Shown: positions 45,936 through 55,937, counted from the first letter of the stretch. The stretch: 64,000 bases of DNA from Nocardia ignorata NBRC 108230 (GCF_001612905.1 NZ_BDBI01000011.1:248001-312000); one strand, 5' to 3'. Notes: generated by a model not told the origin, from the sequence alone. Made by a program: numbers and translations.

Positions 45936-46706
45936 TCAGGAATGGTTGCGCAGGATCTCGACGATCGCGGTCTGGCCGAGCCGCTCCGCGTTCTCGAGCA
46001 CCGTGTGGCCTTCGGCGTCGCGGATGTTCGGGTCGGCGCCGGCATCGAGGAGAGCGGTGACCGTGTCCTGGTATCTCTGGGAGCCGTCGCCGTAGATCAC
46101 GGCTTCCTGCAGGGCCGTCCAGCGGGGTGTGTTCACGTGGTCGACGTCGACACCCGCCTCGATCAGGATCCGTACCGTCGAGACGAATCCGTGCTCGGCC
46201 GCCGGGATCAGCGCGGTGCCGCCGTATCGGTTCAGGCTGCGCACGTCGGCACCGTGCGCGAGGGTCATCGTCAGGATCTCGTCGTAGCCTTCGGCGCCCG
46301 CGTACAGGTAGGCCGAATCCTGCATGTCGTCCTTGGTGTTGACATCGGCACCCGCATCGATCAGGACTCGTGCCGCGGCGGTGGCCTGAGTCTTCACGGC
46401 CGTCACCAGTGGCGTGCGGCCCTCGTCGTCGCGCGCTTCCAGGGGTGCGCCGCGGTCGAGCAGTTCTCGCACGCGAATCCCGTCGTCGGCGGCCGCGGCC
46501 TCGTGCAGCGGTCCGGCGAGCGCGGGATCGGACGGTGCCGACGTCGGCGCGCCGGTCGGACCCGCGGCGGTGGTCGTAGCCGCTGTGGTGGTCGTCTGCG
46601 TGGTCGACGGCGCGTCAGACCCGGTGGGTGAGTCGGTCGAGCACGCGGTGGACAGCACCGCCGTCCCGGCGAGCGCCAGCATTGCCATGCGGATCGAGGT
46701 GATCAT
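45936..46706 (-). CDS. Ankyrin-repeat lipoprotein
   Basis: A 256-residue exported protein. Lipobox LSTAC (Cys22) follows a short signal, then a Thr/Ala/Ser/Pro-rich linker (about 23-65) and about five ankyrin repeats (EARDDEGRTPLVTAVKTQATAAARVLIDAGADVNTKDD...NRYGGTALIPAAEHGFVSTVRILIEAGVDVDHVN...DAGADPNIRDAEGHTVLENA). Predicted to present an interaction surface outside the membrane. Divergent from the DUF4822 lipoprotein gene, across a 163-base region where I see no clear operator. Confidence 0.9.
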   Translation of the reverse strand: MITSIRMAMLALAGTAVLSTACSTDSPTGSDAPSTTQTTTTAATTTAAGPTGAPTSAPSDPALAGPLHEAAAADDGIRVRELLDRGAPLEARDDEGRTPLVTAVKTQATAAARVLIDAGADVNTKDDMQDSAYLYAGAEGYDEILTMTLAHGADVRSLNRYGGTALIPAAEHGFVSTVRILIEAGVDVDHVNTPRWTALQEAVIYGDGSQRYQDTVTALLDAGADPNIRDAEGHTVLENAERLGQTAIVEILRNHS

Positions 46707-46869
46707 GTGGAGCCTCCTGCGCCGAGCATCCGGTACATCGGCGAGCCGACCTGCTCCGGCCCCGGTGGACAGGCTCGCCGGTCGAGTTCACGCCCTTGAC
46801 CACCCACGATGGCTACGCTCGACGCTACGTCGACCGACGCGATACGAGCCATCAGCGGAAAGGTTACCC

Positions 46870-47415
46870 GTGAAGATCGCCCAGATCGCCTCCGCCATCA
46901 CCGCCGCCGCCCTGATCGCCGTGCCCCTCGCGGGCTGCTCCGACGACAGTTCCGACACCGCCGCCACCACCTCGGCCGAGACCACTTCGGCGATGTCGAC
47001 CTCGGCGGCGACCACCACCGCAAACCCGGCGCGGACACCGTCGCAGATCCTGTCCGCGCATCCCTGGGAGACCACCGGCGCCGTCGACCAGGACGGCAAC
47101 GAACTGTCGCTCACCGACGCGAACGTCCAGAACTACGTCGGCTTCGCCTATTTCGACGCCGACGGAACGTTCGATATGTACACCCTCGACGACAAGCCGA
47201 AGATGCACGGGGACTGGACCGTCTCCGCCGACGGCAAGACCCGCCATATCGTCGCGAGGAACGACGACGGCACGGTGATGTTCGAGCGCGACTCCGAGAT
47301 CACCGAACTGACCGATTCGATGTTCACCTACCGCACCTACCCGGACCAGAACGACAAGTCGAAGTACGTCGACATCATCCACACACCTACCGACCACCCT
47401 GAACCGCAGCGGTAG
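46870..47415 (+). CDS. DUF4822 lipoprotein
   Basis: A 181-residue exported protein. The signal VKIAQIASAITAAALIAVPLAGC has a good lipobox (LAGC). A Thr/Ser/Ala linker follows, then a lipocalin-like DUF4822 domain (HPWETTGAVDQDGNELSLTDANVQNYVGFAYFDADGTFDMY...). Family function is unknown. GTG start at 46870. The next gene begins only 32 bases after its stop. Confidence 0.8.
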   Translation: MKIAQIASAITAAALIAVPLAGCSDDSSDTAATTSAETTSAMSTSAATTTANPARTPSQILSAHPWETTGAVDQDGNELSLTDANVQNYVGFAYFDADGTFDMYTLDDKPKMHGDWTVSADGKTRHIVARNDDGTVMFERDSEITELTDSMFTYRTYPDQNDKSKYVDIIHTPTDHPEPQR

Positions 47416-47447
47416 TCCAGACAATCCGGACACATGCTTGTACCCCG

Positions 47448-48533
47448 GTGGCCCCGGCTGCCACAAACGCCTACCAGAACTTCATCGATCCCGGTGCGCA
47501 GGGCTGCGCCGACAACGCCTGCCCGGGTGTCGATTTCGTTCCGGTCGCCTACGACGCCTCGCTGTGGCCGGTGATCTCGTCCAAGGGGCCGAGGGCGTCG
47601 TCCGCGAAATGGGACACCTCGGTCGCGGGTGGGGTCGCCACACTCGATCAGCTCACCCGCCGGCAGCTCGGCGCGCCGGGTACCGCGACCGCGTTCGGCT
47701 ACTCGCAGGGTGCCACGGTCGCCAGTGAGGAAAAGGCAGCGTTGGCCCGGCTCTCGCCCGAGGACAAAGCCCGGTTGTCGTTCGTGCTGATCGCGAATCC
47801 GAACCGGCCCAACGGCGGAATCATCGAACGCCCGGTCCTTTTCGGTGGGATACCGGTCGCCGACATCACCTTCGGGCCACCGACACCCACCGACACCGGC
47901 ATCGCGACCACCGACATCGCCATGCAGTACGACGGCATCTCCGATTTCCCGGCCTACCCGCTCAATGTGCTCGCCGACGCCAACGCGCTGCTCGGCACAC
48001 TACTCATCCACCCGTCCTATCTGCAGCCCAAGGGCAACGGCGCGGGAGGTGAGCCGAAGGCGGGCGCCGCGATCTACGGATACCCGGACCGGTCCGAGTT
48101 CATCGCGCAACAGAACTGCGACGAGCTTCCACAGCACTGTCAAAACCACGGCGACACAACATATGTCACCATTCCGAACCCTCAGGGCGCACTACCGCTG
48201 CTGTATCCGCTGCGCGCCATCGGCAAGCACACGAACCGCACCGATCTCACCGAACCGGCCGCCGCGCTGGCCGAGCCCGCCCTGCGCGTACTCGTCGAAA
48301 CCGGTTACGACCGCACCGACTACTCCGCGCCGACACCGTTGCGTTTCGACCAGCCGCTCAACCCGCAGAAGACCGCGACGCTGGCCACCGATCTCCCCGC
48401 CGAAATCGAGAACCCCACCCACAACACCGACCGCACCCTGCCGGTGGAGACGGTCCTCGCCAACATGGAGGATCTGCTCCCACCTGATCCGGTCGTGTCG
48501 CTCGTCCGCGAATTTCTTCCGGCCGCACCCTGA
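47448..48533 (+). CDS. PE-PPE-domain hydrolase, apparently lacking its N-terminus
   Basis: A 361-residue protein of the PE-PPE (PF08237-like) serine-hydrolase group, with the nucleophile motif GYSQG and a long C-terminal half rich in PLRFDQP/LP. The open frame begins MAPAATNAYQNFIDPGAQG (GTG), with no signal peptide and without the first strand (VxVIGGT) seen in related secreted proteins. Another frame starts at ATG 47433 but soon diverges. This suggests a 5' deletion or frameshift, so the gene may be inactive. Confidence 0.75.
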   Translation: MAPAATNAYQNFIDPGAQGCADNACPGVDFVPVAYDASLWPVISSKGPRASSAKWDTSVAGGVATLDQLTRRQLGAPGTATAFGYSQGATVASEEKAALARLSPEDKARLSFVLIANPNRPNGGIIERPVLFGGIPVADITFGPPTPTDTGIATTDIAMQYDGISDFPAYPLNVLADANALLGTLLIHPSYLQPKGNGAGGEPKAGAAIYGYPDRSEFIAQQNCDELPQHCQNHGDTTYVTIPNPQGALPLLYPLRAIGKHTNRTDLTEPAAALAEPALRVLVETGYDRTDYSAPTPLRFDQPLNPQKTATLATDLPAEIENPTHNTDRTLPVETVLANMEDLLPPDPVVSLVREFLPAAP

Positions 48534-48567
48534 CCAGCTGCTATTCGTTCACCAATACACTGGACGC

Positions 48568-49488
48568 ATGAAGCATCGGCACGGCGATGGCAGTCTCGAC
48601 CTGGTTCAGTTGCGAACCTTCCTGGCCGTCTACCGCTCCGGCTCGCTCACCGCGGGCGCCACCCAGGTCGGCCTGTCCCAGCCCACCGTCACCAGCCAGC
48701 TGCAAACCCTCGAAAAAGCCGTGGGCCGACCACTTTTCGACCGCCTCCCCCGTGGCGTCTCCCCTACGCCCGCCGCTCACGAACTGACCGCCCGGATCGC
48801 GGACCCGCTCGACGCCCTCGCCGAAGTCACCGGCACCACCACTGGTCACCCGCCGCCCGAACCACCCGTGCTGCTCGGCGGGCCCGCCGAGATCCTGGCC
48901 ACCCTTGCCCTGCCCGCCCTGGCACCGCTGATCACCGAGGGCGTGCGATTGCAGGTGGTAGCCGGCCTCGCCGACGACCTGCTCGCCGAATTACGCACCG
49001 GCGCTCTGGATCTGGTCATCTCCGCCATCCGGCCGCGCGGCCGGGCCGTCGTCGCCGAACCCCTGGCCGACGAGGAATTCGTCCTCGTCGCGAACCCGGC
49101 CACCGCCGCTCGCATCGACACCGGACGCCTCGAACGCGGCGACGCCACCGCACTCGCCCACGTCTCCCTGGTGAGCTATGCCCCCGATCTGCCGATCCTG
49201 CGCCGCTATTGGCGCCACGTCTTCGGGCGCCGCCTCGAACGCCGCCCCGCCGTCGTCGTTCCCGACCTGCGCGCGGTCCTCGCCATGGTGACAGCAGGCG
49301 GCGGCGTGAGCGTGTTGCCACGCTATCTGTGCGCGTCCGCCTTGGCTGCCGGAACCGTTGTCGCGCTTCTCGATCCGGAAGACCCGCCGATCAACACCGC
49401 CTACCTTGTCGGCCGTTCCACTCGCACCGAACGCCCCCACGTCGCACTCGTCCGCACCCGCCTTCGCGAGGCGGCGCCGACCTGGTGA
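48568..49488 (+). CDS. LysR-family transcriptional regulator
   Basis: A 306-residue regulator with a winged helix (LDLVQLRTFLAVYRSGSLTAGATQVGLSQPTVTSQLQTLEKAVGRPLFDR) and a periplasmic-binding-protein-like ligand domain. The ATG at 48568 is used; the open frame upstream is antisense-like and overlaps the PE-PPE gene. Targets and ligand are not evident; the adjacent genes are not divergent from it. Confidence 0.9.
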   Translation: MKHRHGDGSLDLVQLRTFLAVYRSGSLTAGATQVGLSQPTVTSQLQTLEKAVGRPLFDRLPRGVSPTPAAHELTARIADPLDALAEVTGTTTGHPPPEPPVLLGGPAEILATLALPALAPLITEGVRLQVVAGLADDLLAELRTGALDLVISAIRPRGRAVVAEPLADEEFVLVANPATAARIDTGRLERGDATALAHVSLVSYAPDLPILRRYWRHVFGRRLERRPAVVVPDLRAVLAMVTAGGGVSVLPRYLCASALAAGTVVALLDPEDPPINTAYLVGRSTRTERPHVALVRTRLREAAPTW

Positions 49489-49721
49489 TTCACCGGGCGG
49501 CCGGGCACCCCGAATCGGGTGGGCGCCGAGCGCTTCGGTGATCGGATAAGATCGCAGAGCTCTTTCGGTCCAGCCAGCGGCTGAAGGAGCCAGTTTGCGC
49601 TGCGGGCGCTCGGGATCGGAGACATTCGTGCACACCGCTGGATTTCGGCTGTCCACCTGCGGGAGAAGACCCACTCGCCGAAACAGTGTGAGCGTCAGGA
49701 CCGGCATTCCCACGGGTCGCC

Positions 49722-50957
49722 GTGCCGCGCAGTGACACAACCGCCGCCGATCTCCTGGTCACCGAAGCCGCGGCCCTGCCGGGCCGGGCAGCCCGGATCC
49801 TGCTCGTCGAGGATGACCCGGGTGACGCGCTGCTGGTAGAGGAGCTGGTGGCCGATCTCGGCGCCGGACCGCGCCTGGAGTGGGTGCGCACCCTGGCCGA
49901 GGCGGGCGAACGGCTGCGCACCGACACCCCCGATTGTGTCCTGCTCGACCTGCACCTGCCCGATGCCAACGGGCTCGAGGCACTGGCGCGACTGCACCAG
50001 ATCGACGACCAGATCGCCGTCGTGGTGATGACCGGGCTCGACGAGGAGCAGACCGGGCTCAACGCCCTGGCCGCGGGCGCGCAGGACTACCTCGTGAAGG
50101 GCCGGGTGGAGCCCGAATTGTTCGGTCGCGCGGTGCGTTACGCCATCCAGCGTAAGCACGCCGAGCGCACGACCGCCGCCCTGCGGGCCAGCCAGATGCG
50201 GGCGCAGGAGAACGCACGCCTGGAACGCGGCCTGCTGCCCACTCCCCTGCTCGGTGCCGACCGCGCCGTCGAGGTGCTCGCCCGGTATCGACCCGGCGCC
50301 GACCACTCCCTGCTCGGCGGTGACTTCTACGACGCCGTCCAAGACGCCGACGGCGTGGTGCACGTGGTGATCGGCGATGTCGCGGGTCACGGCCCCGACG
50401 CCGCCGCAACAGGCGTCGCGCTCCGATTGGCCTGGCGCACACTGGTTCTCAGCGGCGTCACCGGTGCCCGTCAGCTCTCTTTGCTCGAGGAACTTCTCGT
50501 GGCCGAACGCCGCGACGAGCAAACCTTCGCGACGGCGACCGTGCTGCGGCTCGACCCGGTGACCAGGCTGGTTCAGGTCCGTCGAGCGGGCCATCCGGGC
50601 ATGCTGCGGCGCGCGGCGGGCATCTCGAGCTGGTTGGAAGTCGACGGTGGCCCGGCCCTCGGATTCGTCCCAGGCCACGGGCAGTGGCCTGCGCACGAGC
50701 TGAGTCTTGCCGAGAACGCCGCGTTGATGCTGTTCACCGACGGACTGTTCGAAGGCCACGTCGGCGACGGCAGCCGACGACTGGGCGAGGACGGCCTGCT
50801 CGAACTCGCCAACACCCTGCCCATCGCACACCCGGACGAATTCGTCGACGCGCTGATCGAACGAGTAGAAGACCAGGCCGCCACCGCGGGCGGCCTGGAC
50901 GACGACGTGGCCATCCTCTATGTGCGATGGCGCGACAACGGAAGGCTTGCGCAGTGA
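49722..50957 (+). CDS. Receiver-PP2C phosphatase (RsbU-like)
   Basis: A 411-residue protein with an N-terminal receiver (about 25-140; D76 in CVLLDLHLP, Lys in DYLVKG) joined by a helix to a SpoIIE/PP2C phosphatase (about 170-405; LLGGDFYD, GDVAGHGPDAA, DGLFEG, GLDDDVAILYVR). It is predicted to dephosphorylate an RsbV-type antagonist when its receiver is phosphorylated. Stop overlaps the kinase start (GTGA). The 233 bases upstream hold no gene I recognise. Confidence 0.92.
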   Translation: MPRSDTTAADLLVTEAAALPGRAARILLVEDDPGDALLVEELVADLGAGPRLEWVRTLAEAGERLRTDTPDCVLLDLHLPDANGLEALARLHQIDDQIAVVVMTGLDEEQTGLNALAAGAQDYLVKGRVEPELFGRAVRYAIQRKHAERTTAALRASQMRAQENARLERGLLPTPLLGADRAVEVLARYRPGADHSLLGGDFYDAVQDADGVVHVVIGDVAGHGPDAAATGVALRLAWRTLVLSGVTGARQLSLLEELLVAERRDEQTFATATVLRLDPVTRLVQVRRAGHPGMLRRAAGISSWLEVDGGPALGFVPGHGQWPAHELSLAENAALMLFTDGLFEGHVGDGSRRLGEDGLLELANTLPIAHPDEFVDALIERVEDQAATAGGLDDDVAILYVRWRDNGRLAQ

Positions 50958-52549
50958 CGACCACAGCCCACGACCGGAAACGGTTGATCAGCCGGATGAC
51001 GGCTCAGGGCTGGTTCCAGCTCGTCTTCGCCTCGATGATCGTCGCCGTGATCGTCGGTGCCGTGGCAGGCGCCCAGGTCATCGCCCACACCAACCGCGTC
51101 ACCGACCGGCTGGTGGCCCAAACGCTTCCGGCCGCCGCCGAGGCCGCGCGACTACAAGGCGCGCTGGTGAACGAGGAGGCGGGCATCCGGGGTTACGTGC
51201 TCACCCGTGATCCCCTGTTCGTGTCGCACTACACCAGCGCCAGGCAGGACGAGGCGAAAGCCGTCGAGCGGCTCGAGCAGTTGATCGAAAGCCGTCCCGA
51301 ACTCCAGGCCGACCTGACCGCTCTGCTGACCGCCGCGGACCTGTGGCGCACCGCGTATGCCGAGCCGGTGATCGCCCAGGGTGGCGCGCCGAACGGGACA
51401 GACATGGGCATCACCTACTTCGGTGAGTTGCGATCACGGTTCGCCACCCAGAACGACAATCTCACCGCCGCCGTCGACCGCGACAACAGCCGGCTCGACA
51501 CCGCCCGCACCACCCGCAACCTGGTGCTGTCGGGCATCGTGGTCGCCTTCCTGGTGACGGGAGCGGCGCTCACCGTCCTGGTGCGCCGCCTCGTCGTCCG
51601 GCCGCTCGGCTATCTCACGGAGTCCTCCCGCCGCGTCGCGGCAGGCGAATTCGACTCCCGCATCGATCCCGTCGGCCCCTCCGACATCGCGCTCGTCTGC
51701 GCCGCCGTGGAGAACATGCGCGACCATATCGTCGCCGAACTCGCCTCCTCGCGCGTGCAGGAATCGGTGCTGCACCAGCAGAAACAGGAACTGGCCGACC
51801 AGGCGGAGGAACTGCGGCGCTCCAATACCGAACTCGAGCAGTTCGCCTACGTCGCCTCCCACGACCTGCAGGAGCCGCTGCGCAAGGTCGCCTCGTTCTG
51901 CCAGCTGCTCGACAAACGCTACGGCGACCAGCTCGACGAACGCGGCAAGCAGTACATCGACTTCGCCGTCGACGGGGCCAAACGCATGCAGATACTCATC
52001 AACGACCTGCTCACCTTCTCGCGAGTCGGGCGCGTATCCGACGGCACCGAACCCGTCGAGCTCGCCGACAGTCTCGACGCCGGGCTCACGGCGCTGTCGT
52101 CGAGCATCGAGGAGACCGGCGCGGTGATCGAGCGACCGGAGCAGCTGCCACGAGTCGAGGGCGAACCGACACTCCTGGTCATGTTGTGGCAGAACATCAT
52201 CGGCAACGCGATCAAGTTCCGCACCCCGGGCTCGACGCCGCTGATCCGGATCACCTGCACACCGGACGACACGGGCTCGGGTTGGCAGTTCAGCGTCGCC
52301 GACAACGGCATCGGCATCGACGCCGAATTCGCGGACAAGGTTTTCGTCATCTTCCAGCGCCTGCACGCCCGCGACGCCTACAGCGGAACCGGCATCGGGT
52401 TGGCCGTCTGCAAGAAGATCGTGGAATTCCACGGCGGCCGGATCTGGATCGACACCGACTATCACAACGGCACCCGCCTGTGTTTCACCCTGCCCACCCT
52501 CGACGAATCCACCACCGCATCCGACGCCCGGAAAGAGGCTATCGCGTGA
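50954..52549 (+). CDS. CHASE3-like sensor histidine kinase
   Basis: A 531-residue membrane kinase: helix 1 (about 20-42), a CHASE3-like extracytoplasmic helical domain ([21 protein letters not shown]), helix 2 (about 185-207), HAMP, a coiled linker, HisKA with H303 ([16 protein letters not shown]) and an ATPase domain ([34 protein letters not shown]). The order phosphatase, kinase, Rcp1-like receiver with overlapping ends points to a phosphorelay. Confidence 0.93.
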   Translation: MTTTAHDRKRLISRMTAQGWFQLVFASMIVAVIVGAVAGAQVIAHTNRVTDRLVAQTLPAAAEAARLQGALVNEEAGIRGYVLTRDPLFVSHYTSARQDEAKAVERLEQLIESRPELQADLTALLTAADLWRTAYAEPVIAQGGAPNGTDMGITYFGELRSRFATQNDNLTAAVDRDNSRLDTARTTRNLVLSGIVVAFLVTGAALTVLVRRLVVRPLGYLTESSRRVAAGEFDSRIDPVGPSDIALVCAAVENMRDHIVAELASSRVQESVLHQQKQELADQAEELRRSNTELEQFAYVASHDLQEPLRKVASFCQLLDKRYGDQLDERGKQYIDFAVDGAKRMQILINDLLTFSRVGRVSDGTEPVELADSLDAGLTALSSSIEETGAVIERPEQLPRVEGEPTLLVMLWQNIIGNAIKFRTPGSTPLIRITCTPDDTGSGWQFSVADNGIGIDAEFADKVFVIFQRLHARDAYSGTGIGLAVCKKIVEFHGGRIWIDTDYHNGTRLCFTLPTLDESTTASDARKEAIA

Positions 52550-52989
52550 CCGTTCCCGGCCAGCCCATCGATATTCTGCTCGTCGAAGACGACCCCGGCG
52601 ACGAATTGATGACGAGAGAGGCGTTCGAAGACAACAAAATCGGCAATACCCTGCATGTGGTAAGAGACGGTGAGGAGGCCCTCGACTTTCTCTACCGTAA
52701 CGGCAACTACGCGGATGCGCCGACACCCGACCTGATCCTGCTCGATCTGAATCTCCCGAGATACGACGGCAGGCAGGTATTGGAGAAGATCAAGGCCGAC
52801 CCCGAGTTGTCACCGATTCCGGTGGTCGTGCTGACCACATCCGCCGCCGAGGAGGACATTCTGCGCAGTTACAAGTTGCATGCCAATGCCTATGTGACCA
52901 AACCGGTCGACCTCGACCAGTTCATCGCGGCCATCCGGCAGATCGACGAATTCTTCGTGCAAGTCGTCCGGCTGCCGAGGGTGCGCTGA
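52546..52989 (+). CDS. Rcp1-type stand-alone response regulator
   Basis: A 147-residue single receiver ([19 protein letters not shown]67 in [22 protein letters not shown], Lys in YVTKPVDL) with the inserted helix seen in Rcp1-like receivers that partner such kinases. No output domain, so it probably passes phosphate on or regulates its kinase. GTG start overlaps the kinase stop. Confidence 0.92.
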   Translation: MTVPGQPIDILLVEDDPGDELMTREAFEDNKIGNTLHVVRDGEEALDFLYRNGNYADAPTPDLILLDLNLPRYDGRQVLEKIKADPELSPIPVVVLTTSAAEEDILRSYKLHANAYVTKPVDLDQFIAAIRQIDEFFVQVVRLPRVR

Positions 52990-52995
52990 CCGGCT

Positions 52996-53442
52996 TCACA
53001 AGCAGGCGATGAGCATGGTGACGACGGTGCCGGATTCGGTTGTCTCGACGTCGAATTCGCTGCTCACCGCGCGCATGATGGTCAGTCCCCGGCCGCGCGA
53101 CTCGTCGGTGACCGCGGCACCCGGCCGCCAGCTGCCGTGGTCGGTGACGACCACACGAATGTGACCGTCGGTGACCGACGCGCCGATTTCGACCGGTCCA
53201 CCATCACCGCGATGTCCGTGCTCGACAGCATTGGTACACGCCTCTCCCGCGGCCAGAACCACATCGTCGACCAGTGTTTGCCGCGCCGGAATGTCGCTCA
53301 GCCAAGTACGCAGCGCACGACGGACCTCGACCAAACGATCAGCCTTCGCAGAAAATTCCAGATAGAAAGGTTTCAGGGTGTTCTCCTGACCGGACGGGCG
53401 CCTCGGCACCGAGCTGTGTGCTGTCGGTCTCGCTTCTGGCAT
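52996..53442 (-). CDS. RsbW-like anti-sigma/serine kinase ATPase
   Basis: A 148-residue GHKL-fold protein (LVDDVVLAAGEACTNAVEHGH, VVTDHGSWRP, GRGLTIMRAVSSEFDV) of the RsbW/anti-sigma type. It is predicted to bind a SigF/SigB-like factor and to phosphorylate an RsbV-type antagonist. The ATG at 53442 is directly preceded by GGGTAA; if that is the -10, the true start is further in. It is divergent from the STAS gene at 53606. Confidence 0.85.
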   Translation of the reverse strand: MPEARPTAHSSVPRRPSGQENTLKPFYLEFSAKADRLVEVRRALRTWLSDIPARQTLVDDVVLAAGEACTNAVEHGHRGDGGPVEIGASVTDGHIRVVVTDHGSWRPGAAVTDESRGRGLTIMRAVSSEFDVETTESGTVVTMLIACL

Positions 53443-53468
53443 TTACCCCATCCGATCCACTGCTAAGC
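53443..53468 (-). promoter_or_regulatory. Possible SigF/SigB-type promoter of the RsbW-like gene
   Basis: On the minus strand, GCTT (53468-53465), 16 bases, GGGTAA (53448-53443). It touches the annotated ATG, so transcription would begin inside the current coding start. Weaker than the csbD and UsfY-like promoters. Confidence 0.35.
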
Positions 53469-53605
53469 AGGGCGCAAGTGTGATGCATACTTCCGGCGAG
53501 GATAGCGCGGAGACATGAGACCTCTTCTGTAAGGTCCGCTTTCATCGGGTAAGTTGAGTAAGATGTGTTCGCCGACCCCGGCGACACCGAGGCAAGAGGT
53601 GGAAA

Positions 53606-53977
53606 GTGGCGAATCGCGACCAGAACGGAATCCCCGACCTCGATGTGCAGGTACGCGCCGAAGACGGATTCGAAATCCTCACCGTTCGCGGCGAAGTCGA
53701 CATGGCATCGGCGCCGCAGTTGCAGGCCGCGCTGGAAAAGGCACAGCAGGGTGGGAATACGCTCGTCGTCGACATGACCCAGGTGGGATTCCTCGGGTCG
53801 GCCGGACTCAGCGCACTGCTCGTCGTGTCGAAAGCGGCACCGGGCCAGTTGCGGGTGGTCGCGTCCCGTGAGGTCGCCCGCCCCATCGAGCTGACCGGCC
53901 TGGACAAGCTCCTCGCCGTGTACAGCACTCTCGAAGCGGCCGTCGCCGCCACCGACGGGGCACCCTCCGCGCTGTAA
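53606..53977 (+). CDS. RsbV-like STAS anti-anti-sigma factor
   Basis: A 123-residue STAS-domain protein (DGFEILTVRGEVDMASAPQLQAALEKA...VVDMTQVGFLGSAGLSALLVV). The serine in GFLGSAGLSAL is the likely phosphorylation site. When dephosphorylated by the RsbU-like phosphatase it would bind the RsbW-like protein and free the sigma factor. GTG start at 53606 (GGAAA upstream). Confidence 0.9.
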   Translation: MANRDQNGIPDLDVQVRAEDGFEILTVRGEVDMASAPQLQAALEKAQQGGNTLVVDMTQVGFLGSAGLSALLVVSKAAPGQLRVVASREVARPIELTGLDKLLAVYSTLEAAVAATDGAPSAL

Positions 53978-53989
53978 GCGCACGCCGGG

Positions 53990-54025
53990 CGGTGCCCGGA
54001 TCGGTCGTATGCGATCCGGGCACCG
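53990..54025. terminator. Bidirectional terminator
   Basis: A perfect 14-base-pair stem (53990-54003 with 54012-54025) and eight-base loop between the convergent STAS and carboxylase genes. Confidence 0.85.
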
Positions 54026-54031
54026 CGGCAC

Positions 54032-55585
54032 TCACATCGGATAGACCGAGTGCTTGCGCGGGTTGAATTCCCGTGCCACAGGCGGTTTGTCGCGCAACAG
54101 GCGGAGCGCGTGGCGGATCTCGAGCCGGGTACGCGCCGGTTCGATGACGGCATCGATATAGCCGCGTTCGGCCGCGATCCAGGGCGTGGCGACCGTCTCG
54201 TTGTACTGGTTGATCATGAATTCCCGTGCGGCGGCGCGATGTTCCTCGGGGACCGCCGCCAGCTGCCGCTTACCGATCAGGTCGACCGCGCTCTCGGCGC
54301 CGATCACCGCGATCCGCGCCGTCGGCCACGCGAAGCTCACGTCGGCGCCCACCTGACGCGCCGCCATCATCCCGTAGGCACCGCCGTAGGACTTGCGCAC
54401 CACGAGATTGATGATCGGCACGGTGGCCTCGATGATCGCCCTCGGCACCCGGCCACCACGGATGATCACGCCCGCCGCTTCCTGATCGAGCCCCGGCAGC
54501 ACACCGGGCGTGTCGACGACGAACACCAGCGGGATGTTGAACGCATCGCAGAGCCGGATGAAGTAGGTCGACTTGTCCGAGCACGCCGCGTCGATCGAAC
54601 CACCCAGCACGAGCGGCTGATTGGCGATCACGCCGACCGGATACCCGTCCACCCGCGCGAAGCCGGTGATGAGGTTGGGGGCGAAAGCCGCACGGATCTC
54701 GTGGAATTCGCCGTCGTCGAAGATCCGCAGCAGGATCTCGTGCATGTCGTAGCCGATGCGATCCGAGTCGGGAATGATCGTGTCGAGCTCACGGTCCGAG
54801 CCGGTGATCTCCGGCTCCAGACCGGGATTCACGATCGGCGGCTGCTCGAGACAACTCGACGGCATGTAGCTGAGGTAGGCCCGCGCCCAGGCGTAGGCAT
54901 CGGCCTCGGTCTTCGCCACGTGGTGCAGCGTGCCACGTTCGGCCTGCACCGCGGCCCCGCCGAGGTCTTCGGCGCTGATGTCCTCACCGTTGACGGCTTT
55001 GATCACCTCCGGCCCGGTGACGAACATGTACGAATCCTCGGTCCCGATCAGCACATCGGTATTGATCGGCCCGTACACCGACCCCGCCGCGCACTTGCCG
55101 AGAATGATCGACACCTGCGGCACATACCCCGACAGCTTCTCCAGTACCCGGGAGATGTCACCGAACGACGCGATCGACCCCACCGCGTCCTGGATGCGCG
55201 CACCGCCGGAGTCGTTGATCGTCACCACGGGACAGCCGGAATCGAACGCCAGCTTCAGCGCCCGCATGAACTTGCGCGCCGACACCACACCCACCGATCC
55301 GCCGTACACGGTCTGGTCGTGCGCGATCACCACCACCGGCCGCCCGTCGATCAGGCCGCGCCCGGTGACCAGGCCGTCGCCGTAGAGCGCGTCGGGCTGG
55401 TCGGGCTGGCGCGCCAAGGCGCCCACCTCGATGAACGTCCCGGGATCGAGCAGCATGTTCAGCCGCTCCCGCACGCTCGGCACGCCCTTCTTCGCCCGCT
55501 TCGCGACGCCGGCCGCACCCGCGGGTTCCGCGGCGATCGCCAGGATCTTGACCAACTCGTCGAGCTTCGCCTGCGTTGTCGCCAC
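54032..55585 (-). CDS. Acyl-CoA carboxylase beta subunit (AccD type)
   Basis: A 517-residue carboxyltransferase that moves CO2 from biotin to acetyl-, propionyl- or longer acyl-CoA. Crotonase-fold halves with GGSVGVVSARKFMRALKLAFDSG, NDSGGARIQDAV, VFVVDTPGVLPGLDQE and KSYGGAYGMMAARQVGAD. GTG at 55585 has GGAAGGTGG upstream; GTG 55597 is possible. The biotin carboxylase partner is elsewhere. The 340-base region upstream (55598-55937) shows no gene I can support. Confidence 0.93.
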   Translation of the reverse strand: MATTQAKLDELVKILAIAAEPAGAAGVAKRAKKGVPSVRERLNMLLDPGTFIEVGALARQPDQPDALYGDGLVTGRGLIDGRPVVVIAHDQTVYGGSVGVVSARKFMRALKLAFDSGCPVVTINDSGGARIQDAVGSIASFGDISRVLEKLSGYVPQVSIILGKCAAGSVYGPINTDVLIGTEDSYMFVTGPEVIKAVNGEDISAEDLGGAAVQAERGTLHHVAKTEADAYAWARAYLSYMPSSCLEQPPIVNPGLEPEITGSDRELDTIIPDSDRIGYDMHEILLRIFDDGEFHEIRAAFAPNLITGFARVDGYPVGVIANQPLVLGGSIDAACSDKSTYFIRLCDAFNIPLVFVVDTPGVLPGLDQEAAGVIIRGGRVPRAIIEATVPIINLVVRKSYGGAYGMMAARQVGADVSFAWPTARIAVIGAESAVDLIGKRQLAAVPEEHRAAAREFMINQYNETVATPWIAAERGYIDAVIEPARTRLEIRHALRLLRDKPPVAREFNPRKHSVYPM

Positions 55586-55937
55586 GCTCGCTGCCACCTT
55601 CCAACCACCTGTAGTACTCCGGGCGAACCTAGGCCCAATCGCGCGCGCACACGACGCCTGTGTGCGGTATGTGGACAGGTCACAGTGATCGGTGGCGATC
55701 CCTCGTGGTTCCGACAACCCCGTTGTGGTCCGCGCCGAACCACCGGTCCATACCTGATCGCGCGGCACAAGGCGATATGGCGACCGCGCCGAATTGTTGT
55801 GGATTTCTCCGAGAATGGCGCGTCGAACCAAATGGAAACGTCAAAAGCCGTCGCCGACATGTGAATTCGAGATTGCCGCCGTGATCTGATCGAGATGTCC
55901 CGAACATGGGATGTTCACCGAATGCGAGGAAGTACGT

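Noticed and set aside
54050..55864. 604-codon open frame antisense to the carboxylase gene
   Set aside because: Shadow frame; the AccD protein on the other strand is unambiguous.
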